From Maricaulis sp963976135 (GTDB lineage Bacteria > Pseudomonadota > Alphaproteobacteria > Caulobacterales > Maricaulaceae), in contig NZ_CAXBKN010000084.1 in NCBI RefSeq assembly GCF_963976135.1, positions 1 through 13,416 of the forward strand: a DNA stretch of 13,416 bases, given 5' to 3'. This document shows positions 7,687 through 13,416 of the stretch, piece after piece. The notes below the pieces were generated by a model. It was not told the origin of the DNA and ran no database searches. It saw nothing but the letters and a program-made list of their open reading frames with translations. The translations under genes were made by a program, and so were the position numbers. Every line of letters starts with the position of its first letter. The stretch's first letter is position 1.

Positions 7687-8508
7687 ATGTCACAGAGCCA
7701 GGCCAAAGCGCCGATCGCCGCGCGCACCGGAACCCAGGCCGTCTGGGCGCGTCTGCGCGTCGAAGCCGCCGCAGCGGCGGCCGAAGAGCCGATCCTCGCC
7801 AGTTTTCTCAATGCCGCCGTGCTGCGCCACGATGAATTTTCCCACGCGCTGGCCTATTGCCTGGCGAGCAAGCTGGCCGATGCCCAGCTCGATGCCATGC
7901 TGGCGCGCGATGTCGCCGAGGCCGCGCTGACGGGGGATCCGGGCATTGTCACCCAGGCGATCGCCGACATGGTCGCGGTCGAGGAGCGTGACCCGGCCTG
8001 CAAGAGCGTGCTGCAGCCCTTCCTCTATTATAAGGGCTATCAGGCCCTGCAATTGCACCGCGTCGCGCACTGGCTGTGGCGCGAGGGGCGGCAAAACCTC
8101 GCCTTCCATCTGCAAAGCCGGGTGTCGGAACGCTTCGGCGTCGATATCCATCCGGCGGCCCGGATCGGTCAGGGCGTGATGATCGACCATGCGACCGCGG
8201 TCGTGATCGGCGAGACGGCCGTGGTCGGTGATGATTGCTCCCTGCTGCATGAGGTGACGCTGGGCGGCACCGGCGCGGCCCATGAAGACCGTCACCCCAA
8301 GATCGGACGCGGCGTGATGATCGGAGCCGGCGCCAAGGTGCTGGGCAATATCGAAGTCGGCGACCAGGCCCGCATCGCGGCCGGCTCGGTGGTGCTCAAA
8401 TCGGTTCCGGCCGGCTGCACGGTGGCCGGCGTGCCGGCCAAGGTGGTGGGCGATTGCTGTCCACAGCCGGCGCGCAGCATGGACCAGACCTTCCCCGACG
8501 GGAAATAG
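7687..8508 (+). CDS. cysE: Serine O-acetyltransferase
   Basis: A 273-residue enzyme, the same length as E. coli CysE. It transfers acetyl from acetyl-CoA to L-serine, giving O-acetylserine, the committed step of cysteine synthesis in the cytoplasm. An N-terminal helical SATase domain (about 15-145) is followed by a left-handed beta-helix of hexapeptide repeats (about 152-255). Catalytic positions are visible: Asp153 in D-I-H-P, His168 in M-I-D-H-A-T and His203 in D-R-H-P-K-I, matching E. coli Asp143, His158 and His193. The ATG at 7687 is favoured because AGGAG lies 6 bases upstream; a GTG at 7684 is adjacent. The C-terminus ends in Asp-Gly-Lys, not in the Ile that docks E. coli CysE into CysK. 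A small inverted repeat (8509-8525) without a T tract follows the stop. Confidence 0.95.
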   Translation: MSQSQAKAPIAARTGTQAVWARLRVEAAAAAAEEPILASFLNAAVLRHDEFSHALAYCLASKLADAQLDAMLARDVAEAALTGDPGIVTQAIADMVAVEERDPACKSVLQPFLYYKGYQALQLHRVAHWLWREGRQNLAFHLQSRVSERFGVDIHPAARIGQGVMIDHATAVVIGETAVVGDDCSLLHEVTLGGTGAAHEDRHPKIGRGVMIGAGAKVLGNIEVGDQARIAAGSVVLKSVPAGCTVAGVPAKVVGDCCPQPARSMDQTFPDGK

Positions 8509-8628
8509 GGCGCCGGGTCTGCGCCGCATTCGCCATCAGCGCGGATGATCGCAGGCCCTGCACTGGACGCACCCCCCTCGCATGGGCTTATTTGTCGCCA
8601 ATTCGAATCCCCCGACCGGAGAGACATC

Positions 8629-8853
8629 GTGAACAAGAATATGACCGCCGGCGAAGCCGCGAAACTGCAACGCTTCCTGCGCAATAAACTCAATCCGGAA
8701 ATGGCGGTTCAATGCCGCAATCGCCCGGATGAATGCGCTGAAATCCATATCGGCGATGAATGTCTCGGTGTCGTCGCCAAGATCATCGATGAGGGTGAAA
8801 CCTCCTATTCCTTCGAGATCACCATTCTGGACATCGACCTGGAAGAGCTTTGA
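8629..8853 (+). CDS. DUF3126 family protein
   Basis: A 74-residue, acidic, soluble protein that I recognise as DUF3126 from its layout: an N-terminal helix K-L-Q-R-F-L-R-N-K-L, a central A-E-I-H-I-G-D-E-C-L-G-V-V (37-49), and a closing strand S-F-E-I-T-I-L-D-I-D-L (61-71). It looks like one helix packed on a small antiparallel sheet. Function is unknown. The family is small and, to my knowledge, mostly alphaproteobacterial and often near cysE, as here. I chose GTG at 8629 because GGAGAG lies 5 bases upstream; ATG at 8641 is an alternative start four codons in. Its TGA overlaps the TTG start of the ABC ATPase gene, so the two are coupled. The 120 bases before it show no clear promoter or terminator. 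Confidence 0.8.
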   Translation: MNKNMTAGEAAKLQRFLRNKLNPEMAVQCRNRPDECAEIHIGDECLGVVAKIIDEGETSYSFEITILDIDLEEL

Positions 8854-9629
8854 TCGAGCCGTCGTCGACCGTGCTTGAAGCCCGGGCGGTCACCAAGACC
8901 TATCCCGGCGGTGTTCAGGCGGTTGCCGGCGTCGATCTCAGCCTGCAGCGCGGCCAATTGCTGGCCCTGGCCGGTACATCGGGCTGCGGCAAGACCACAA
9001 TGCTCAAATTGATCAACCGCCTGGAGGAGACTTCGGGCGGTTCGATTTTGTATGAGGGCGCCGATATCACCACGCTCGATGCGGTCGAGTTGCGCCGCTC
9101 GATCGGCTGGGTGATGCAGGGCGATGGCCTGTTTCCCCATTATAGCGTCGCCGCCAATATCGCCATCGTTCCGCGCCTGCTGGGCTGGGAGCCGGCCGCG
9201 ATCGATGCGCGGGTGCGCGACATGCTCGAACTGGTGCGCCTTGATCCGCACGAATTTTCCGATCGCTATCCCGATGCCCTGTCGGGTGGTCAGCGCCAGC
9301 GTGTCGGCTTCGCCCGCGCCCTGGCCGGCAAGCCGGACCTTCTCCTGATGGACGAGCCCTTCGGCGCCCTCGACCCGGTCACCCGTGACGGGCTGCAACA
9401 GGATTTCATGGCGCTGCAGGCCCGGCTTGGTTTTTCCGCCCTGATGGTCACGCATGACATGGCCGAGGCGCTGATCATGGCGGATCAGGTTGCGGTGATG
9501 CGTGACGGGCTGATCGTGCAGTGCGGCAGCCCGGCACAGCTGCTCAAATCACCGGCCGATGATTATGTCGCTGCCCTGCTGGATACGCCGCGCCGCCAGA
9601 TGCGCCGGATCGCGGAGCTGGAGGCATGA
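8850..9629 (+). CDS. ABC transporter ATPase, osmoprotectant/ergothioneine-type importer
   Basis: A 259-residue nucleotide-binding subunit. Motifs in order: Walker A G-T-S-G-C-G-K-T (42-49), Q-loop at Gln90 (V-M-Q-G-D-G-L-F-P-H), signature L-S-G-G-Q (144-148), Walker B L-L-L-M-D-E-P (164-170), D-loop A-L-D, and switch His202. The sequence between Q-loop and signature resembles OpuCA/OsmV/EgtV-type ATPases. The C-terminal CBS pair that senses ionic strength in OpuA/OpuCA is absent, since the protein ends soon after the core. The start is a TTG within TTGA, overlapping the DUF3126 stop; GGAAGAG sits just upstream. A GTG at 8871 is possible but lacks a ribosome binding site and would trim the first strand. 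The stop overlaps the permease start by ATGA. Confidence 0.9.
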   Translation: MIEPSSTVLEARAVTKTYPGGVQAVAGVDLSLQRGQLLALAGTSGCGKTTMLKLINRLEETSGGSILYEGADITTLDAVELRRSIGWVMQGDGLFPHYSVAANIAIVPRLLGWEPAAIDARVRDMLELVRLDPHEFSDRYPDALSGGQRQRVGFARALAGKPDLLLMDEPFGALDPVTRDGLQQDFMALQARLGFSALMVTHDMAEALIMADQVAVMRDGLIVQCGSPAQLLKSPADDYVAALLDTPRRQMRRIAELEA

Positions 9630-11182
9630 GCGAGAATTTCGCCGAGCGCTGGGCCGAACTGCCGCATCTTCTCTCCGGCCATGTCCTGCTGTCGCTGGCG
9701 GCGATTTTCGTCGGCATGGCGATCAGCGTGCCGCTCGGGATATACGCCGCGCCGCGGCCGCGCCTGGCCGGCGGTGTGCTCAATATCGCCGGCGTGATCC
9801 AGACGATACCCGGCCTCGCCCTGCTGGCGCTGATGGTGCCGCTGCTGGGCGGGATGATCGGCTATTGGCCGGCTTTCCTGGCGCTGATGCTGTATTCAAT
9901 CCTGCCGATTCTGCGCAATACGATTGTCGGCCTGCAAGGCGTCGAGCCGGGTGTGCGCGAAGCGGCGCGCGGGCTGGGCATGACCGAAGGTCAGCGCCTG
10001 TGGCGTGTCGAGCTGCCGCTCTCCCTGCCGGTGATTGTCGCCGGATTGCGCACCTCGGTCGTCTGGGTCGTCGGCGCGGCGACTCTGGCGACCCCGGTCG
10101 GGGCATCCAGCCTGGGCAATTATATTTTCGCCGGCCTGCAGACGCGCAACTGGCTCTCCGTCCTGTTCGGCTGCGTCTTCGCCGCCGGCCTCGCCATCCT
10201 GTTCGACCAGATGATCCGCCTGCTCGAGATCGCGGCGCGCACACGCCGGCGCGGCCTGGCGGGCGGTGTCGCAATTGCGCTGGCGCTGGTGGTTGGACTC
10301 TCGCTCCTGCCGGTCCTGGTCCCGGCCTCGGCGCCGGCGGCCACCCATTCAAGCGCGAGCAATGCGCCGGCCGGCCTGGCGGGCCAGACGATCGGTATCG
10401 GCGCCAAGGCTTTCACCGAACAATATATTCTCGCAGCCCTGATGCAGGACAGGCTCGAAGAGGCCGGCGCTGTCGTTGAGCGGCGCGACAATCTCGGCTC
10501 AACCATCGCCTATGATGCCCTGCGCTCGGGCGAGATCGATGTCTATATCGATTATACCGGCACGATCTGGGCGACCCTGATGGAGCGGCCGCAGGCGGCG
10601 CAGCGCCATGTCATGCTCGCCGAAATGACGGCCTGGCTGCACGCGCGCGACGGTATTCTCACCCTGGGACGCCTCGGCTTTGAAAATGCCTATGGTTTTG
10701 CCATGACGCGCGAGCGTGCGGCCGGGCTGGGGGTTGTCAGCCTGGCGGATCTGGCCGCTCATGCCGGTGATTTATCGGTCGGCGGGGATCCGGAAGTCTT
10801 TGTCCGTTCCGAATGGATCGGCACGCGCGACGCCTACGGCCTCGGCGCCATGCGCACACGGGCGATGGATTCGACCTTCATGTATGGCGCGGTGCGCGAT
10901 GGCCAGGTCGATCTGATCAGCGCCTACACCACTGATGGCCGCATTGCGGCCTATGATCTGGTGGTGCTGGAGGATCCGGCCCATATCCTGCCGCCCTATG
11001 ATGCGGTGATCCTGCTATCGCCGCGCGCCGCTGCCATGCCGGGCCTTGCTGCAGCGCTGGCACCACTGGTCGGGGCGATTGACGGCGATGCCATGCGCGG
11101 TGCCAATCGCCTGGTCGATCTGGAACACCAGACGCCGGCCCAGGCGGCAGCCTGGCTCGCGACACGGCTCGGGGACGAATAA
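9626..11182 (+). CDS. Fused ABC permease and substrate-binding protein, quaternary amine/ergothioneine type
   Basis: A 518-residue fusion. Residues 1-205 are a five-helix permease with the EAA coupling loop at 112-140 (E-A-A-R-G-L-G-M). A further hydrophobic helix (212-233) crosses the membrane, and a Pro/Ala/Ser linker (234-250) leads to an OpuAC-like binding domain (251-516). That domain begins G-I-G-A-K-A-F-T-E-Q-Y-I-L-A and contains D-V-Y-I-D-Y-T-G-T (305-313) and many tyrosines (356, 404, 420, 434, 458) that could build a trimethylammonium cage. The binding domain would therefore be tethered on the periplasmic face. Permease-then-binding-domain fusions occur in EgtU (ergothioneine) and BusAB-type betaine importers; osmolyte, choline-like or ergothioneine uptake are all possible. 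With the upstream ATPase it makes a complete importer. Its TAA shares one base with the next ATG. Confidence 0.9.
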   Translation: MSENFAERWAELPHLLSGHVLLSLAAIFVGMAISVPLGIYAAPRPRLAGGVLNIAGVIQTIPGLALLALMVPLLGGMIGYWPAFLALMLYSILPILRNTIVGLQGVEPGVREAARGLGMTEGQRLWRVELPLSLPVIVAGLRTSVVWVVGAATLATPVGASSLGNYIFAGLQTRNWLSVLFGCVFAAGLAILFDQMIRLLEIAARTRRRGLAGGVAIALALVVGLSLLPVLVPASAPAATHSSASNAPAGLAGQTIGIGAKAFTEQYILAALMQDRLEEAGAVVERRDNLGSTIAYDALRSGEIDVYIDYTGTIWATLMERPQAAQRHVMLAEMTAWLHARDGILTLGRLGFENAYGFAMTRERAAGLGVVSLADLAAHAGDLSVGGDPEVFVRSEWIGTRDAYGLGAMRTRAMDSTFMYGAVRDGQVDLISAYTTDGRIAAYDLVVLEDPAHILPPYDAVILLSPRAAAMPGLAAALAPLVGAIDGDAMRGANRLVDLEHQTPAQAAAWLATRLGDE

Positions 11183-11679
11183 TGGCAGGATATGTCGGCC
11201 ATGGCCGCTTGCAGGACGATGAATGGCTGATGCGCGCCTGCGCCGTGATGAATCGCGACCTGCCGCCGCACGCCCCGGAATACACACCGGAGACCGAGCT
11301 CAATCGCAGCTATACGACCCAGTCGGCCGAATTCGAGACCCTGCTGGCGAAAATCGATCCGGAGGGCGATATTGATCGCTCCATCTTCCCGATGCTGGCC
11401 TTCTTCACCGCCTCGGAGGGCTGGCCGGTCGACATCATCTTCGCTGCACTTGCCGCCCTGCTGGTCTGGGTCTTCATGCCCAACTGGTATGGCATCATGG
11501 AATACGCCGCCTATACGGTGATCATCGGCTTCATTGCGGTGCAATATCTGCGCGCCCGGCGGGTTCGCGAGCGCGCGGAGCGGGAGATGCTGCGTCTGGG
11601 CCTGCAGCCGGGCGAGGAGAACGCGCTCACCTTGCGTATGCTGGTGAGATACCGCGTGATGCCGGTGACCATTCACTAG
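11182..11679 (+). CDS. Unrecognised two-helix membrane protein
   Basis: A 165-residue protein that I do not recognise. Residues 1-75 are polar and acidic, with several Tyr and the segment P-E-Y-T-P-E-T-E-L-N. Two hydrophobic helices follow (about 82-99 and 104-123) with a short N-W-Y-G turn, so both ends should lie on the same side. The Arg-rich stretch after helix 2 (R-A-R-R-V-R-E-R-A-E-R, 124-134) suggests both ends are cytoplasmic. The C-terminal 40 residues look helical and charged. Its ATG overlaps the stop of the transporter fusion (TAATG), so it is the last gene of the importer operon and is made by coupled translation. A role in the importer, as an accessory or regulatory subunit, is an inference from position only. 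Confidence 0.8.
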   Translation: MAGYVGHGRLQDDEWLMRACAVMNRDLPPHAPEYTPETELNRSYTTQSAEFETLLAKIDPEGDIDRSIFPMLAFFTASEGWPVDIIFAALAALLVWVFMPNWYGIMEYAAYTVIIGFIAVQYLRARRVRERAEREMLRLGLQPGEENALTLRMLVRYRVMPVTIH

Positions 11680-11681
11680 GC

Positions 11682-11734
11682 CCTGAATCGGCAATGCCGG
11701 GAATCAGGACGGCGCGGTCCCTTTGAGCCGCGCC
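11682..11734. terminator. Two stem-loops between convergent genes, possible bidirectional terminator
   Basis: The first hairpin pairs CCTGA (11682-11686) with TCAGG (11704-11708), with an inner CGGC/GCCG stem. The second pairs GGCGCGG (11711-11717) with CCGCGCC (11728-11734). They lie between the end of the importer operon and the end of phoH. Neither is directly followed by a T tract; TTTTT comes only at 11752-11756. Termination is therefore likely from position but not certain. Confidence 0.4.
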
Positions 11735-11761
11735 GCCTCCACTTTCAGTCCATTTTTGCCC

Positions 11762-12526
11762 TCAGAGCACCGTCAGCATCGTCGCCACCAGTGGATGGCG
11801 CACGATATCCTCCGCGGCCAGGCGGCAGACGGCGATATCCTCGAGCGGTTCCAGCTTGTCGGCGATGATGCCCAGTCCGGACATGCCGGGCAGGAGATCG
11901 GACTGCGCCGGGTCGCCGGTGACGACCATGGTTGCGTTCCAGCCGAGCCGCGTGAGCAGCATTTTGAGCTGCACATAGGTGCAGTTCTGGGCCTCGTCGA
12001 CGACGACAAAGGCATTATTGAGCGTGCGGCCGCGCATATAGCCGATCGGGGCGATCTCGATCAGGCCCTCGGCCATCATCGCTTGCAGGCGTTTCGGCGA
12101 CAGCCGGTCGGCGAGGGCGTCATAGAGCGGGCGCAGATAGGGGGCGAGCTTCTCCTCCATCGCGCCGGGCAGGAAACCGATCGATTCGCCGGCCTCGACG
12201 GCGGGGCGCGACAGCACGATGCGGCTGACCGACCCGGCTTCGAGCGCCTCGACCGCCTTGGCGACGGCGAGATAGGTCTTGCCGGTGCCGGCCGGCCCGA
12301 GCGCCAGCACCAGATTGTGCTCGTCGACCGCCTTCATCAGGACGGCCTGGCCCTCCGAGCGGGGTTTGACATTCTTGACGTATCTCTGGTCGCGCATGGG
12401 ATCGCGTGTCTCCGGGCTCCAATTGGTGCCGGGGAAGAGGGCGCGAACCTTGGTCTCCTCTGTCTGATAGTGAGCGGCGTTGAATTCACCGGTACGCGTG
12501 CGACGTTTGACGATGCGCTTGGTCAT
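11762..12526 (-). CDS. PhoH family ATPase (short form)
   Basis: A 254-residue P-loop protein of the PhoH family, superfamily-1-helicase-like ATPases tied to RNA metabolism and, in E. coli, to phosphate starvation. Walker A G-P-A-G-T-G-K-T is at 77-84, Walker B F-V-V-V-D-E-A-Q at 173-180, and V-T-G-D-P-A-Q-S-D at 202-210. R-P-A-V-E-A-G-E-S-I-G-F-L-P-G (108-121) is a family signature. It lacks the longer N-terminal region of E. coli PhoH (354 residues) and is not in the usual phoH-ybeY neighbourhood, so it may be a second paralogue. The N-terminus is very basic (K-R-I-V-K-R-R-T-R-T). I chose ATG at 12526, with GGAG 9 bases upstream; GTG at 12541 would add five residues. An intrinsic-terminator-like hairpin lies just upstream on the same strand. 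Confidence 0.9.
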   Translation of the reverse strand: MTKRIVKRRTRTGEFNAAHYQTEETKVRALFPGTNWSPETRDPMRDQRYVKNVKPRSEGQAVLMKAVDEHNLVLALGPAGTGKTYLAVAKAVEALEAGSVSRIVLSRPAVEAGESIGFLPGAMEEKLAPYLRPLYDALADRLSPKRLQAMMAEGLIEIAPIGYMRGRTLNNAFVVVDEAQNCTYVQLKMLLTRLGWNATMVVTGDPAQSDLLPGMSGLGIIADKLEPLEDIAVCRLAAEDIVRHPLVATMLTVL

Positions 12527-12546
12527 GGCTCGAGGCTCCACACATG

Positions 12547-12574
12547 AAAAACCCCTCGGCCAAGGGCAGAGGGG
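12547..12574 (-). terminator. Intrinsic terminator or attenuator in the phoH leader
   Basis: On the minus strand CCCCTC (12574-12569) and GAGGGG (12557-12552) form a stem around an 11-base loop, directly followed by TTTTT (12551-12547). This is the full intrinsic-terminator pattern. Only about 20 bases separate the T tract from the phoH ATG, with the ribosome binding site between. Confidence 0.7.
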
Positions 12575-12579
12575 CGACA

Positions 12580-12760
12580 GGATTGTTGCGATGGGGTCGA
12601 TTCGGACGAATCCGGCAGAGGGCGCCCGCAGGCGCCAATTTCGGGTGGGCTTGGGTGCAGACTGTCCATGACGTCTGATCGGGCCTTCCGTCCGGAGTTG
12701 CCGAAACGATACGGGGCAGCACCCCGAATCGCCGCTACAGTGTGAGTGTAGCGCGGTGAA
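12580..12760 (-). ncRNA. Candidate structured leader or small RNA upstream of phoH
   Basis: This part of the 290-base divergent region holds a series of inverted repeats: GATTCG/CGAATC (12599-12612), GGCGCC/GGCGCC with a CGCA loop (12621-12636), CGGGG/CCCCG with a 5-base loop (12712-12726) and CGCTACA/TGTAGCG (12733-12753). Read towards phoH they lead into the terminator at 12574-12547. No long open frame with a ribosome binding site is convincing here. No strong promoter is seen; TTGAGA (12771-12766) and TACACT (12750-12745) on the minus strand are spaced by only 15 bases. The boundaries are approximate, and I do not recognise a known RNA family. Confidence 0.35.
12733..12753. repeat. 21-base inverted repeat in the phoH/gamma-CA divergent region
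   Basis: CGCTACA and TGTAGCG are perfect 7-base arms around GTGTGAG. It lies about 64 bases before the gamma-CA start and about 207 before the phoH start, a sensible place for a dimeric regulator that acts on either gene. It could equally be an RNA hairpin. Confidence 0.45.
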
Positions 12761-12816
12761 CAGACTCTCAACGCCCGCGTCGCTAAAAATTCATGGAATT
12801 CTACACGGAGACAGAG

Positions 12817-13347
12817 ATGGCCATTTATGCGTTGGGTGATTCCCGGCCGGAGCTGCCGGCCGAAGGCCAGTATTGGGTGGCGCCGGATGCGAGTGTGATC
12901 GGCCGCGTGATTCTGCGCAGGAATGCCAGTGTCTGGTATGGTGCGGTGGTGCGCGGTGATAATGATCCGATTGAAATCGGCGAAGATTCCAATGTCCAGG
13001 ATCTCTCCGTCCTGCACACCGATATCGGTGCACCGCTGAAGATCGGCAAGGGCGTGACGATCGGCCATCGCGCCATGCTGCATGGCTGCACGATTGGTGA
13101 TTATTCCCTGATCGGGATTGGCTCGACGATTCTCAACGGGGCGGTGATCGGGAAAAATTGTATCATCGGTGCCCACGCGCTGATTACCGAAGGCAAGGTG
13201 ATTCCCGATAATTCACTGGTGGTTGGCTCGCCGGGCCGGGTCATGAAGACGCTGGGCGCGGATATGGCGGAGATCCTGAAAGCCTCCGCCGATCATTATG
13301 TCGAGAACTGGCAGCGCCACAGCCGGGAGCTGCGGCGAATCGACTAG
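12817..13347 (+). CDS. Gamma carbonic anhydrase-like hexapeptide protein
   Basis: A 176-residue left-handed beta-helix protein of the gamma-CA/PaaY/YrdA group, expected to form a trimer with metal at subunit interfaces. The three metal-ligand histidines are present: His67 (S-V-L-H-T-D), His84 (T-I-G-H-R) and His89 (M-L-H-G-C), with the family's H-x4-H spacing. R-G-D (46-48) and Q-D (61-62) match conserved residues of the fold. A C-terminal helix (145-175) closes the trimer. Members hydrate CO2 or have lost that activity, so real catalysis is open. I chose ATG at 12817 because GGAG lies 6 bases upstream (12807-12810); the in-frame ATG at 12793 lacks one. It is divergent from phoH and stands alone in the window. 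Confidence 0.88.
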   Translation: MAIYALGDSRPELPAEGQYWVAPDASVIGRVILRRNASVWYGAVVRGDNDPIEIGEDSNVQDLSVLHTDIGAPLKIGKGVTIGHRAMLHGCTIGDYSLIGIGSTILNGAVIGKNCIIGAHALITEGKVIPDNSLVVGSPGRVMKTLGADMAEILKASADHYVENWQRHSRELRRID

Positions 13348-13369
13348 CCGGGCCGTATTGGCTGCCGGA

Positions 13370-13392
13370 GGCCGTGCCTAATTGGCGCGGCC
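13370..13392. terminator. GC-rich hairpin after the gamma-CA gene, possible terminator
   Basis: GGCCGTGCC (13370-13378) and GGCGCGGCC (13384-13392) form a 9-pair stem with one G-U pair in RNA read from the plus strand and a TAATT loop. There is no T tract, so intrinsic termination is uncertain. Confidence 0.35.
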
Positions 13393-13416
13393 CCACAGAT
13401 TGCGGATGTTTTCATC
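13378..13416 (-). CDS. Possible C-terminal end of a minus-strand gene, cut by the window edge
   Basis: Read on the minus strand from base 13416, one frame gives D-E-N-I-R-N-L-W-G-R-A-N and then TAG at 13380-13378. It is a plausible protein end, convergent with the gamma-CA gene. Twelve codons are too few to identify a product or to prove coding. Confidence 0.35.
   Translation of the reverse strand, partial: DENIRNLWGRAN

Noticed and set aside
8509..8525. Terminator after cysE
   Set aside because: GGCGC/GCGCC is a short 5-pair stem with no T tract; not enough to call termination.
7690..8529. 279-codon minus-strand frame
   Set aside because: It is antisense to cysE, with no ribosome binding site or family feature.
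9559..10479. 306-codon plus-strand frame overlapping the permease
   Set aside because: It is out of frame with the permease, which has the EAA loop and membrane helices; this frame gives an Arg/Ala/Gly-rich low-information product.
11723..12547. 274-codon plus-strand frame
   Set aside because: It is antisense to phoH, whose Walker motifs are unmistakable.

Overview
The window is a gene-dense, GC-rich stretch of a bacterial chromosome, most likely from an alphaproteobacterium. The lineage is inferred from the DUF3126 protein (a family I know from alphaproteobacteria), the cysE/DUF3126 adjacency and the codon bias. A Maricaulis/Hyphomonas-like marine or oligotrophic relative is plausible but not proven. 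I saw no tRNA, rRNA, CRISPR array, insertion sequence or phage gene, and codon use looks uniform throughout.

Layout. (1) 1-1106, minus strand: an OprO/OprP-type porin whose C-terminus is cut by the left edge. Upstream lie a possible Pho box and a TGGACA inverted repeat. (2) 1305-1931, minus: a YdjA-like nitroreductase, divergent from (3) 2048-2689, plus: a TetR/AcrR regulator. (4) 2788-7055: a tripartite-type RND efflux pair (periplasmic adaptor plus inner-membrane transporter) behind a TetR-type palindrome that overlaps the likely promoter. (5) 7081-8508: a Nudix hydrolase and serine acetyltransferase CysE, with gaps of only 25 and 15 bases, so probably read from the efflux promoter or from an internal one I cannot see. 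(6) 8629-11679: a tightly overlapping set of DUF3126 protein, ABC ATPase, a fused permease/substrate-binding protein of the quaternary-amine/ergothioneine importer type, and an unrecognised two-helix membrane protein. (7) 11762-12526, minus: a short PhoH-family ATPase, convergent with (6). (8) 12817-13347, plus: a gamma-carbonic-anhydrase-like hexapeptide protein, divergent from phoH. (9) The right edge may hold the last 12 codons of a further minus-strand gene.

How it fits together. The regulator, adaptor and transporter form a classic locally repressed efflux locus without its own outer-membrane channel in the window. Genes 6 form an importer operon with start/stop overlaps of 1 to 4 bases. 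The most unusual feature is the 290-base divergent region between phoH and the gamma-CA gene. It carries five inverted repeats, and the last one, read towards phoH, is a textbook intrinsic terminator ending about 20 bases before the phoH start codon. That leaves no room for a promoter, so phoH transcription should have to read through it. This suggests a conditional attenuator or a small RNA in the phoH leader.
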